Below the pieces are notes generated by a model. The model searched no databases and was not told the origin of the DNA. It saw only the letters and a list, made by a program, of their open reading frames with translations. The translations under genes were made by a program, and so were the position numbers. 64,000 nucleotides of DNA from Neolewinella maritima (GTDB lineage Bacteria > Bacteroidota > Bacteroidia > Chitinophagales > Saprospiraceae): positions 1,612,001-1,676,000 of the forward strand of contig NZ_CAKLPZ010000001.1 in NCBI RefSeq assembly GCF_923081025.1, written 5' to 3'. Every line of letters begins with the position of its first letter. Position 1 is the stretch's first letter. Positions 9,274-17,718 of the stretch are shown piece after piece.

Positions 9274-10037
9274 TCCTGTCGCCTGGTGTAGCGATGAAAT
9301 TGCTCGCGAAATTTGGGGCTTTCCGTGCCCATCCAGTGATCCCAGAAGGTGAAGTACAGACCAAAATTGTAGCGCGCCTGCTTATGGTGGGCATCGTGGT
9401 GGGTGGCACCGATGAGCCCGCGGAGCAGCGGCAAACGGGTCCAGCTAGCGGGAAATACCTCGATGCCGGCGTGGTTGATCGTAGCCGATAGCGTCATCAC
9501 GGCCAGCAAGGTCAGAAAGGCAAATGCATGCATGGGAATGAGCCACACGCTGATGGGCAGAAAGGCCGCCTGCAGTACGGCTTCGATGGGGTGAAAGCTG
9601 AAGGCCGTCCAGGCCGTGGTCTCGATGCTCTCGTGGTGCCAGCTGTGCACCCGCTCGTACACGCCGGGACGGTGCATCCACCGGTGGATCCAGTAGTAGT
9701 AGGTTTCCTGAGCCAAAAGGAATAGCACGGGACCGGCCACCAACCACATCCAGTCCCGGCTACCATCCAGAGACAGGTAGAGTTTGGTGTAGTCATACTG
9801 CCACAGTACCAGCACGGCGATGCCGAAGGCGGCAAAGATCAGCGATACTACGGCCGAGCGCCAGATTTCCCGATGCACCTGCGCGCGCGCCCCTACCTCG
9901 GGGTGGAAGATGCGGTGCCGGAAGCGGTCGCGAAACCGGTCGCGCAGCAGATAGTGATAGCCACCGCTGAAGGCTACGTAGCGTACGAAAATGATCACGA
10001 ACAGGGCGACTACCCAAAACAGCCAGTGGCTCCACAT
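9264..10037 (-). CDS. Sterol desaturase/fatty acid hydroxylase superfamily membrane protein
   Basis: A 257-residue integral membrane di-iron enzyme. Hydrophobic segments near residues 5-25, 60-80, 97-115 and 150-185 carry the histidine clusters that bind two irons: HRWMH (118-122), HSWHH (131-135), NHAG (His189) and HHDAHH (213-218), followed by the family end motif FTFWDHWMGTE. Such enzymes hydroxylate or desaturate lipid carbon using O2. The exact substrate (sterol, carotenoid, fatty acid) is not decided. It lies four bases downstream of the DUF2059 gene and is probably co-transcribed with it. Confidence 0.9.
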   Translation of the reverse strand: MWSHWLFWVVALFVIIFVRYVAFSGGYHYLLRDRFRDRFRHRIFHPEVGARAQVHREIWRSAVVSLIFAAFGIAVLVLWQYDYTKLYLSLDGSRDWMWLVAGPVLFLLAQETYYYWIHRWMHRPGVYERVHSWHHESIETTAWTAFSFHPIEAVLQAAFLPISVWLIPMHAFAFLTLLAVMTLSATINHAGIEVFPASWTRLPLLRGLIGATHHDAHHKQARYNFGLYFTFWDHWMGTESPKFREQFHRYTRRQDQA

Positions 10038-10041
10038 ACGC

Positions 10042-10497
10042 TCAGTCTTTTTCCAGGGCTTCCTGTAGCCGCTGTGCTACGCGGGCGCCCATTTTCATGC
10101 CCCACTGCTGACCGGCGGCCATACTCTGCTGCATCAGGGTGCTCTGCTTGGCTACGATCTGCTGACTCAGGGGATCGCTCAGGTAAGCGATCTGATGATC
10201 AATCTCCGCTTCCGTCAAATTGTTGCGGTACACGGCCGTCAAATCCGGCAGAATAAGCTGCCAGCCCTCTTCGTGAATCTCTTTACTGAACTCATCCCAG
10301 AAAGCAGGACTCACAGTACTTGCATCGACCTGCTGACGCTGCATGAGGATCATATTATCCACCGCGGTGAGGAACTGTGCTTCGGCCCCGCTGAGCTCCA
10401 GTAAACGGGCTATCTTGGCCTCCAGACTATCGGTGGTCTGTGCGCTCACTGCGCTGCCCATGGTAAATACCAATACCAATACGATTAAGTGCTTCAT
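10042..10497 (-). CDS. DUF2059-domain exported protein
   Basis: A 151-residue exported protein. The signal peptide MKHLIVLVLVFTMGSAVSAQ fixes the start. The mature part is helical: SLEAKIARLLELSGAEAQFL, a YRNNLTEAEIDHQIAYLSDPLSQQIVAKQ segment and a C-terminal KMGARVAQRLQEALEK helix. This matches DUF2059, a small family found in the periplasm whose role is unknown. The hydroxylase gene follows after four bases. A TATATTTG box lies only five bases upstream of the ATG (see the promoter entry), inside the 5' end of the divergent GDPD frame. Confidence 0.85.
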   Translation of the reverse strand: MKHLIVLVLVFTMGSAVSAQTTDSLEAKIARLLELSGAEAQFLTAVDNMILMQRQQVDASTVSPAFWDEFSKEIHEEGWQLILPDLTAVYRNNLTEAEIDHQIAYLSDPLSQQIVAKQSTLMQQSMAAGQQWGMKMGARVAQRLQEALEKD

Positions 10498-11391
10498 GGC
10501 CTCAAATATAGCGTCATTCTCCTGCTGCTCTGCTGCGGCACTACCCGTACTGCTATGCCGCTGACTACTGCGCCCGCCTTCGACTGGCAGGGGCACCGCG
10601 GCGCCCGCGGACTGCTACCGGAAAACACTATTCCCGCCTTTCTACGCGCGCTCAGCTATGTGGAGGTCACTACCCTGGAACTGGACGTCGTCATCTCGGC
10701 CGACCGCCGTGTCATCGTCAGTCACGACCCCTGGATGGAGCCCGGTATCTGTCAGTCACCGAGTGGGGACTCGATCACCGCCGAGGTGAGACTTATCGAG
10801 CTGACCGCAGCGGAGATCGCCCGGTACGACTGCGGACAGCTTCCGCATGCCCGCTTTCCCGAACAGCTGAGCCGCCCCGCACATAAGCCGACCTTAGCTG
10901 CCGTCTTCGCCGCGGTCGATCGCTACTGCGTACAGCAAAATCGCCCGTCTCCCCGCTACAATATCGAACTGAAGTACCAAGCGGACTGGGAGCCTGCCCT
11001 GGTACCCTCCCGTGAAGTGTTTGTCGACCTGGTACTCGATGACGTAGCTGCCTGGGGGCACCCCGAGCTAGTCACGCTGCAGTGTTTCGACCCCTCCACA
11101 CTGGCCGTGATCCACGCGCGGGACAGCAGTTTGCAGCTTGCATACCTGGACGAAGCTCCCGGTGGTATAGCGAAAAAGATGAGTCAGATAGGCTTCGTAC
11201 CGGCCATCTATAGTCCCTGGGAAGTCAAGCTCACACCGGCCATCATCGCGGAGGCCAAAGCGGTGGGTATGCGCGTCATCCCCTGGACGGTCAATGATGT
11301 AGCCCGAATGCGGGAGCTCCGCAGCCAGGGCGTCGACGGCATTATTACGGACTACCCGAACCGGATCGCGGAAGCAGTCGATACGCCATGA
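10489..11391 (+). CDS. Glycerophosphodiester phosphodiesterase (GDPD) family protein
   Basis: Up to 300 residues. GDPDs hydrolyse glycerophosphodiesters to glycerol-3-phosphate and an alcohol. The catalytic core is visible: WQGHRGARGLLPENT (His36-Arg37), LELDVVISADRRVIVSHDPWM (metal-binding Glu/Asp and second His), YNIELK, and the C-terminal IPWTVNDVARMRELRSQGVDGIITDYPNR. Start is uncertain. GTG at 10489 gives a signal-like MLHGLKYSVILLLLCCG but overlaps the divergent DUF2059 start; ATG at 10555 (MPLTTAPAF) gives no signal. I prefer the longer form because relatives are usually exported. The stop overlaps the next start (ATGA). Confidence 0.85.
   Translation: MLHGLKYSVILLLLCCGTTRTAMPLTTAPAFDWQGHRGARGLLPENTIPAFLRALSYVEVTTLELDVVISADRRVIVSHDPWMEPGICQSPSGDSITAEVRLIELTAAEIARYDCGQLPHARFPEQLSRPAHKPTLAAVFAAVDRYCVQQNRPSPRYNIELKYQADWEPALVPSREVFVDLVLDDVAAWGHPELVTLQCFDPSTLAVIHARDSSLQLAYLDEAPGGIAKKMSQIGFVPAIYSPWEVKLTPAIIAEAKAVGMRVIPWTVNDVARMRELRSQGVDGIITDYPNRIAEAVDTP
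10503..10510 (-). promoter_or_regulatory. -7 box TATATTTG for DUF2059 gene, near-leaderless
   Basis: On the minus strand TATATTTG is a perfect Bacteroidota -7 box (TAnnTTTG). Only five bases (AGGCC) separate it from the DUF2059 ATG, so the transcript would start at or next to the start codon. No -33 TTG is seen at normal spacing. Confidence 0.55.
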
Positions 11392-13250
11392 AGCCATACG
11401 TCGCGTGGCTGTTCATCCTCCTGTGCGCGGCCGCAGGTGCCATGCAGTGCAACCGCCCAACGCCTTCCCCAGAGCAGGTGGCTGTCAATCCCCCGGATCG
11501 GCGCACCGTCCAGCGTGCAAACTTGCGGGCGGAAACTTGGCAATTGGTGCTCTGCACTACGGATTCCAGCCTACTGCGGTGGGCGGAGCGAACGGTTGCG
11601 GCCCGGCCGCTCAATAAAACCTTGCGGATCACGGATTGCGCAAGTCTTGACCCCAAGCTCCCCGCCTTGGTTGTTGGAGACCATCTGCCACCACGCTTGC
11701 GAACGCAGTTAAGGGATGTGCTTGACCTGCTCCAAGCGAGTGATGATAATACCCTGACGCTGTACAACATACTCAACCCGCTTACAACTACGGATTCACT
11801 TCCAAGCACGGTGACCGTCCGCCTGAACCAGGATACACCGACACTTATCGAAGAGCTAGAGGAAGCAGCCGAAGATGGCTGGTGGAGCATCTTTAGTGGA
11901 CAGTGGGCGTACGAGGTCACCAATAGGGAGGGAACGCGGCGCTTGGGCAGTTACAGTAGGGGAGACTGGTCCTATGATGCCAAGGCAGAAATACGGCTTC
12001 CGGCTATCGGTCCACCGGTCCGGGAAGTGGATACGCTGCTGATCTATTCAGTGGACAACGCTAGCGCTGACCGCATCGACAGTCTGCTACCCCGGCTAGC
12101 GATATGGAATGACTCGGTAGGCGATCTGCGGGCCATCTATCTGTACCCTACGGTAGAGCGCATTGGTCTGCGGCGGGGAAGTATGGAAGCTGTGCAGGTA
12201 GATGATAATTCCCTGCACGTCGTACCGGACGCACTTCCCGGCACCATCTACGCTACCGAGAATACTCCGGACTTCTACGCCGGTATGACCTTTGCACACG
12301 AGGGCTATCGAGTATTCAATGGCTATGGGGGCCGGGAAGTAGCACCCAGTCTGGATAGCTTGCTATCGCTTCGTGTAAACGCCCTGGCCATCGTGCCCTA
12401 CACCTTCATGCAGACAGCGAACCGCGTGGGTGAATTGCCGGTACCTACGGGCGCCGGATCGGAAAACGATGCCGCCGTAACGTATGCCATCCGGCAGGCA
12501 CACGCGCGCGGGCTAGCCGTTTTACTCAAACCCCAAATCTGGGTAGGTGGAGCCTGGCCGGGAGATGTGCAGTTCGCGACGGAGACCGAATGGGACCAAT
12601 TCTTCACCACCTACGAGCAGTGGATGCTTCACTACGCCCGCATGGCCCAGGCGGAGGGGATTGCGGCGCTGTGTATCGGCACCGAGCTGGTTCACGCCAC
12701 CCTGGACCATCCGGACCGGTGGCGTACCATGATCAAGCATCTGCGCCGAGTGTACGACGGAAAGCTCACCTATGCGGCAAACTGGGGGGAAGAATTCGAA
12801 CAACTATCCTTTTGGAAGGAGCTCGACGCCGTCGGACTCAACAGCTACTACCCACTGGCGACAGGCACAAATCCGACAGATGATGAACTTCACCAGGGCG
12901 CCCAATCCTGGATGCAACTGGCGGATAGTATAAGCTTAGCTGTTGAGCGACCGTTGTGGCTGACCGAAGTAGGCTACCGGTCGGTAGAACGAGCCTGGAC
13001 TAATCCTCATGCGGACGCCGGCGACCGACCCGCCAGTGCTATAGATCAAGCGCGCTGCTACGCCGCCTTGCTCGCAGCTGCTGACGCATCCAGTCGCTTG
13101 CAGGGGATCTTTGTCTGGAAGTGGCCAAGCTATCTCGGCTACTCAGACCGCACGGAACCGGAGGATCGCGGCTTTACGCCCGGTGGTAAACCGGCTGCTG
13201 CGCTACTGGAATCATTCTACCGTACACGACCACAGACTACTCGAGAGTAG
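11388..13250 (+). CDS. GH113-like glycoside hydrolase lipoprotein with N-terminal extra domain
   Basis: A 620-residue lipoprotein (signal MKPYVAWLFILLCAAAGAMQ, Cys21). Residues ~30-295 form an unrecognised domain with many conserved-looking Trp/Asp positions. From ~300 (GMTFAHEGYRVFNGYGG) to the end is a TIM barrel like GH113 (beta-mannanase-type) enzymes. Candidate acid/base is Glu433 in CIGTELVHA and candidate nucleophile Glu527 in LWLTEVGYRS; GLNSYYPL and FVWKWPSY complete the barrel strands. It overlaps the GDPD stop by four bases, so the two envelope hydrolases are probably co-expressed. Substrate is inferred only from fold. Its last 14 bases overlap the opposing gene. Confidence 0.85.
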   Translation: MKPYVAWLFILLCAAAGAMQCNRPTPSPEQVAVNPPDRRTVQRANLRAETWQLVLCTTDSSLLRWAERTVAARPLNKTLRITDCASLDPKLPALVVGDHLPPRLRTQLRDVLDLLQASDDNTLTLYNILNPLTTTDSLPSTVTVRLNQDTPTLIEELEEAAEDGWWSIFSGQWAYEVTNREGTRRLGSYSRGDWSYDAKAEIRLPAIGPPVREVDTLLIYSVDNASADRIDSLLPRLAIWNDSVGDLRAIYLYPTVERIGLRRGSMEAVQVDDNSLHVVPDALPGTIYATENTPDFYAGMTFAHEGYRVFNGYGGREVAPSLDSLLSLRVNALAIVPYTFMQTANRVGELPVPTGAGSENDAAVTYAIRQAHARGLAVLLKPQIWVGGAWPGDVQFATETEWDQFFTTYEQWMLHYARMAQAEGIAALCIGTELVHATLDHPDRWRTMIKHLRRVYDGKLTYAANWGEEFEQLSFWKELDAVGLNSYYPLATGTNPTDDELHQGAQSWMQLADSISLAVERPLWLTEVGYRSVERAWTNPHADAGDRPASAIDQARCYAALLAAADASSRLQGIFVWKWPSYLGYSDRTEPEDRGFTPGGKPAAALLESFYRTRPQTTRE

Positions 13251-15048
13251 TAACAATCAGGTTATCAATCAGAACCGGTGGTTGCGTGGCCCCGCCATTC
13301 CACAACATGACCCGTACTTCATCCGCGCCGTCCCAGGGAGCCCGTGCTTCTAGCATGACACTGCGGGCCGGTTCGTCATTCAACACCCGGTGCAATCGAT
13401 GGAGCCGTTCCTTATGCACTACACCGCCGCGGTAGAAGCGCAAGACAAGCTGCGTGCTGTTGTGGACATCCCAGCGCGATGCACTACTCACCATATCAGC
13501 TGAGACACGAATCCATTGACGTCGGGCGAAAGGACCGGGGATGTGGTATTCCGGAGTAAACTGTACCGTGTCTGACATGCAGTAGGCGCGGTTTCCGATC
13601 CGGGGTGATAGGCCGTCACAGCTTCGTGCACTTTCATTTTCAAAGTCATTGACGTAGAGGGTGTCGATGCGTTTGGGCGTACCACGAAAGAATTCTGGAT
13701 TGTCAAGGAGCAGGAAGTTATCCGTATCCTTTTTGAATGTAAATAAGGTGCGCCAGTAGTAGGGCTTATTCATCCATTCTGCCACAAACAGTCCCCCCCG
13801 GTGGGCTTGGTGTGTAAACCAGAGGTTGTGGGCCGTACACAAGAGACAGAGGGCGGCAAACGCAGTACTGAGCCAGAGTGGCCGGTGACTGACCCAGGAT
13901 ACCATGGCGGCCAGCGGAAAGGCCAGTACGGGATACAGTTGGACCATCGTTCGCTGGCCCAGACTGCCACCGTACCACCACACGCTCCAGGAAAAGGCCA
14001 CGTATATGAACGCAAGGGTATGCAGCAGCGATGCGGCGAATGTACCCTGCCGGCGGAAGCCCAGGGGGAGGAACCCGAGCAGCGCAAACCACATCACTGG
14101 TGTATAGGTTAACCACCCGGCCCGGTAGCTGAGTATCCCCTCGGTAAGGTGGGGGGTAGACCAGTCGAAGCCCTGCTCCTGATAACTATACACTAGCCAG
14201 TGCCCCGCTGCGTACTTCCAGTACAGGAGCTGAATCGACCCTATAGCCAGGCAGATCAGCACCGCCATAGCGATTCTCAAACTGTTTTGCGTGAAGAACT
14301 TTGCACGCTGTACTACTCCACTGGGTGTCAACCGAAGCGACCACAGCAGGGGGATAGATGCAGCCAGTATTTCCGTGGGTCGAATCAATGCCATCATCCC
14401 GACCAGCAAGCCGATGAGGACGAACGTACGTGTTGGTGGATTTTCCGGGTCTCGATACAGCCGGTCGCAGGCTAAAAGGAGGCAGGCATACAGCGTAAAC
14501 AGGTAGTTGTGCGAGAGCGCACCGTCCAGCGCGCTGTAGTTCAGGTAGTTCGTGGCGAAGGTGATGATGAGTAGGGTGACCGCGCAGACGCTCTCGGAAT
14601 AATACCGTCGCAGCAGCGTAAGTAGCGCATACAGCCCCGCGAAGCTGATAAGTAGACTAGCCAGGCTAAGCGCCACTTGGTAGGGGAGGGAAAATCCGTC
14701 CGCAGGGTACGCCGACGAGAGCACGGCAAAACCATGCGCAAGGGCAAAAAACGGCGCATACATGATTGCCATGCCAGCACTGTACTTCAGCACACGGTGC
14801 CCCTCGGGAGTAGTGAACGCCTGGTCCGCGGCTTCGCTCATGCGATACTTCGCGACCAGTTCAGGCAGAAAGCGCAGCTCGCGCAAGTCGTGGTAGATAA
14901 AGACGGCGGGCAGGTACATATAGTAGCCCGAAACATCATAACTGATGGTCGCATCACCGCCAACGTACTGCCACTTAGGGTAGTACAGCTGCGTAAGTAC
15001 GATGAGTACATAACAGGCAATCAGGGCGGCACGGCTTCGACGCTTCAC
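13237..15048 (-). CDS. GT-C-like polytopic membrane protein with C-terminal soluble domain
   Basis: A 603-residue protein. Residues 1-440 are strongly hydrophobic with roughly ten to twelve membrane helices; the first periplasmic loop carries DATISYDVSGYYMYLPAVF, resembling the first loop of GT-C (ArnT/PMT-type) lipid-linked sugar transferases. Helical segments include ALIRPTEILAASIPLLW and VWWYGGSLGQRTMVQLYP. Residues ~445-603 are soluble and beta-rich (YVNDFENESARSCDGL to VLIDNLIVTTLE), resembling a carbohydrate-binding jelly roll; this is inference. It is probably an envelope glycosyltransferase, substrate unknown. The stop overlaps the end of the convergent GH113-like gene. A 255-base leader region lies upstream. 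Confidence 0.75.
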   Translation of the reverse strand: MKRRSRAALIACYVLIVLTQLYYPKWQYVGGDATISYDVSGYYMYLPAVFIYHDLRELRFLPELVAKYRMSEAADQAFTTPEGHRVLKYSAGMAIMYAPFFALAHGFAVLSSAYPADGFSLPYQVALSLASLLISFAGLYALLTLLRRYYSESVCAVTLLIITFATNYLNYSALDGALSHNYLFTLYACLLLACDRLYRDPENPPTRTFVLIGLLVGMMALIRPTEILAASIPLLWSLRLTPSGVVQRAKFFTQNSLRIAMAVLICLAIGSIQLLYWKYAAGHWLVYSYQEQGFDWSTPHLTEGILSYRAGWLTYTPVMWFALLGFLPLGFRRQGTFAASLLHTLAFIYVAFSWSVWWYGGSLGQRTMVQLYPVLAFPLAAMVSWVSHRPLWLSTAFAALCLLCTAHNLWFTHQAHRGGLFVAEWMNKPYYWRTLFTFKKDTDNFLLLDNPEFFRGTPKRIDTLYVNDFENESARSCDGLSPRIGNRAYCMSDTVQFTPEYHIPGPFARRQWIRVSADMVSSASRWDVHNSTQLVLRFYRGGVVHKERLHRLHRVLNDEPARSVMLEARAPWDGADEVRVMLWNGGATQPPVLIDNLIVTTLE

Positions 15049-15198
15049 GCCACCGAAGGTACGCGCAGCCGAGGCAGCATCACCCCTTCGGGGAGGCCGA
15101 AATACTCAGTTTGGTGAGGTACTGTTGGCGATCTGACGCACTGCGCAATAGTTGCGAGGTATTTCGTTGGCCGGATAAGCGATCCAACAGATAAGTTG

Positions 15199-15243
15199 CA
15201 GTAAATCGGGGACCAGTAGACGCCATAGCAAGGTGATTTACTG
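15199..15243. repeat. 9-bp inverted repeat CAGTAAATC / GATTTACTG
   Basis: Perfect arms at 15199-15207 and 15235-15243 with a 27-base spacer. There is no T tract, so it is not a standard terminator. The arms share the CAGTAAA core with the repeats found in the dnaA leader. Confidence 0.6.
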
Positions 15244-15269
15244 TAAATATACATTTTGTTTAATAAACA

Positions 15270-15297
15270 CCAAATTTAAAACAAAATATAAATTTGG
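15270..15297 (-). repeat. AT-rich inverted repeat after T9SS cargo gene
   Basis: CCAAATTTA (15270-15278) and TAAATTTGG (15289-15297) are perfect arms around a 10-base loop, six bases past the cargo gene stop. The arms also contain TAAATTTG, a -7-like box, on each strand. A TGTTTA-a-TAAACA repeat follows at 15257-15269. It may be a weak terminator, a promoter, or both. Confidence 0.5.
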
Positions 15298-15303
15298 GCT
15301 AGT

Positions 15304-17667
15304 CTACTGTTTGATCATCCGCAGGGTAGTGGTCAGTTTACCATCCGTCGTCAGGCGTACTATATATACTCCGGGCGGGTAACTGGCGCCGAGGTCAATG
15401 CGCTGCTGCCGGGCGGTCAGTAAGCGCCGCTCTACTAGCTGCCCGCTGAGCCGATACACCGTCAGCTGGTGATCCTGAGCTTTCGCATCCTCCAGCTGAA
15501 GGGTAAAGGCTGCTGGACTAGGGTTGGGAAATACTGAAACCCGCGTAGAACCGCCTGTGTCATCACCCACCGATGAGATCAGGCGCGTGCCGCGAATGCT
15601 GAAGTCATCGAATCCGGCGCGGAATATCGTTGCGGTGTCCATCGATGAGGCCGTAAGTTGAATCTGCATGGAATCCGTGAAGGCCAGCTTACCGGTAAGC
15701 ATAAAGCTGTCCCGTTGCCAAGTCGTCGTACCATCCGCGTAGCTGGCTAGAAGCACCGTATCCGCGGCATGCAGCAGCTGTACGGTCAGCTCACCCTGCC
15801 CGGTGTTCTCAGCCTGGGCCGCGAAGTACGCATAGGAAAGCGTAGCGTCGTCGGCGTAGTCTCGTAAATCGAAGTAGGGGGATTGTAGCACCGCGCGTCC
15901 GCTGTCTAAGTTTACCAGGTAAGCCTGAGTATCCAGCTTGATTTGTACGTCACCAATTAAAAGCTCCGCTTCCCGGAGGTTACTGAGCTGCCAGGTACCG
16001 GTCGCGGTGTCGCTTTGCGTAGTCCAAGCCAAATCACTGACAAAACTGTCCGCATAACCCCGGTCCAGATAGATCACGTCCTGGTCCAGGTCGACCGCCT
16101 CCATCCTGTTTACTACAGTAGGCAGATACCCCCAGGCCGTAGCGATGGCCCGGTAGCTGCGATTAGGTATATCTAGCAAGGTTACCCGGGCCAACGTATC
16201 CGTTGTTCCAGTAAACCGCAGCGAGTCAGCTACCAATTGTAGTGTACCCTCGGTGATCGGTGCTTCAGTAGCCCGATCCAGTAGCCGTACGTCGATACTA
16301 GCCAGTATACGCGGCAGTAACTCTACATCCTGTAGTACCTCTTCACCGCTGACTAGACGCACGGATACCGTATCGTCGAAGTAGCCGGGAGCACTGATGC
16401 GCACGGCATAGGTCCCGTCCCCAACGGGTGTGGTTTGCATACCCGCGCTATCCGTGAGTACCACACCCGTACGGTAGTTGCCGGCGGTGCCGCTGCTACC
16501 TATATTTAGTCGCGTGGATAGTATAGTTACCTGCGCACCATTGACGGCCGCTCCGGTCATAGCATTCGTGACCTTGCCCGCCAGCCGCGCCGCACGAACG
16601 TAGTCGACATCGATGACGAACAACCCGCGGGCCCGGTCCGAAACTAGCGTCAGCCCGCTCGGCAGAAAAGGATACGCACCCCAGGCACCGTTGAACCCTC
16701 CGTCGGCTCCCGGCCAGGTATCATAATTACCTACCTCGATCAGATTAGCCGGATCGCTGGCATCTACTACGCGGAGTCCGTCCGTGTAGTGGCTTATTGA
16801 AAGGAAGTCTCCGATCACGTGGACGTTGTGGGGAATGGTGCCGGTATTGAGACTCGTCAGCGGGCGGTACTCGTCTAGTTTCCTGATGTCAGTCGGATCG
16901 GTCAGGTCGAAGGAAGCCACCGAGGCGTTCGACCGCTCATCCGTAGTGAAGACCGTCTTATCGTCGTCCGTAGCCCAGGAATTGTGGGTAAAGCGAAAGG
17001 GCGTAGACGTACGGCCTACTTCCTGAATGTTTGCCAGATCGCTGATGTCATACACGGCTAGTTCACCCTTATAGATCTCGGAGGCGTACATCAGACCATG
17101 CTGTGCGAATACATCGTGGCTGTAGGTATCCGGACCTACCGCCAGCAGGGGAGGAGCGAGGGGGTTCTGCTTCACGTCGAAGATCAGGATGCCGCCGTCA
17201 TTGAGGTTGCGGTCTCCCCCAGCGGTGAAGAGTAAGCCCTGCTCGGTATCTACATACACGTTGTGGGCACGTACCAATGCGCGGTCGAAGCCCGGCACCC
17301 GATACCGGTTATTAGTATAGCTGATGGTGTCCGGCAGCCCCCGCAAATCCAGCACGGTCAATCCCTCGTTGCCCTGATCGGCCACGACGTAGGCATACTC
17401 CCCGTAGGTTTTCATGTCCCGCCAGTTGCTGTTCTGGCCCTCCGTGCGGGCCACTTCTACCGGGTTACTGGGGTCAGCTAAGGAGATCACTGCTACGCCG
17501 TCGTACAATCCCAGCAGCGCGTATTCTGTACCGTCCGGGGCTACGTAGCCCCATACATCGTTGACGTCTACATCGTAATCCAACTGACCCAATAGGGTAG
17601 TGTTCAACTGAGCGGACAGGTACAGACTACCCGCTAAAGCGAATAGCAGGGTATAGGTATATTTCAT
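15304..17667 (-). CDS. Choice-of-anchor B (LVIVD-repeat) protein with type A T9SS sorting domain
   Basis: A 787-residue secreted protein. A signal peptide (MKYTYTLLFALAGSLYLSAQ) fixes the start. Residues ~25-360 form a beta-propeller-like repeat domain of the choice-of-anchor B type: VWGYVAPDGTEYALLGLYDG, GVAVISLADPSNPVEVART and LRVVDASDPANLIEVGNYDT are successive LVIVD-like blades. Residues ~365-530 look like carboxypeptidase-regulatory-type beta modules (LAGKVTNAMTGAAVNGAQV). A further beta domain follows. The last ~80 residues (VFPNPSPAAFTLQL ... GVYIVRLTTDGK) are a type A T9SS C-terminal signal, so it is exported across the outer membrane and attached to the surface or released. Ligand unknown. 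Confidence 0.9.
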   Translation of the reverse strand: MKYTYTLLFALAGSLYLSAQLNTTLLGQLDYDVDVNDVWGYVAPDGTEYALLGLYDGVAVISLADPSNPVEVARTEGQNSNWRDMKTYGEYAYVVADQGNEGLTVLDLRGLPDTISYTNNRYRVPGFDRALVRAHNVYVDTEQGLLFTAGGDRNLNDGGILIFDVKQNPLAPPLLAVGPDTYSHDVFAQHGLMYASEIYKGELAVYDISDLANIQEVGRTSTPFRFTHNSWATDDDKTVFTTDERSNASVASFDLTDPTDIRKLDEYRPLTSLNTGTIPHNVHVIGDFLSISHYTDGLRVVDASDPANLIEVGNYDTWPGADGGFNGAWGAYPFLPSGLTLVSDRARGLFVIDVDYVRAARLAGKVTNAMTGAAVNGAQVTILSTRLNIGSSGTAGNYRTGVVLTDSAGMQTTPVGDGTYAVRISAPGYFDDTVSVRLVSGEEVLQDVELLPRILASIDVRLLDRATEAPITEGTLQLVADSLRFTGTTDTLARVTLLDIPNRSYRAIATAWGYLPTVVNRMEAVDLDQDVIYLDRGYADSFVSDLAWTTQSDTATGTWQLSNLREAELLIGDVQIKLDTQAYLVNLDSGRAVLQSPYFDLRDYADDATLSYAYFAAQAENTGQGELTVQLLHAADTVLLASYADGTTTWQRDSFMLTGKLAFTDSMQIQLTASSMDTATIFRAGFDDFSIRGTRLISSVGDDTGGSTRVSVFPNPSPAAFTLQLEDAKAQDHQLTVYRLSGQLVERRLLTARQQRIDLGASYPPGVYIVRLTTDGKLTTTLRMIKQ

Positions 17668-17718
17668 GCTAGTATATACGCCTACCGGACCCGCTTGCGC
17701 GCCCGGAGGTATGAATAG

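Larger units (their letters stand above)
15049..15303. other. Intergenic region with inverted repeats and an AT-rich island
   Basis: No gene is visible in these 255 bases. Both flanking genes read leftward. The left part is GC-rich. A 9-bp inverted repeat lies at 15199-15243, and bases from about 15236 on are very AT-rich, with further inverted repeats. It is likely the 3' end region of the T9SS cargo gene and the promoter or leader of the GT-C-like gene. Confidence 0.6.

Noticed and set aside
15199-15243. Intrinsic terminator
   Set aside because: The 27-base loop and the absence of a T tract on either strand do not fit; kept only as an inverted repeat.
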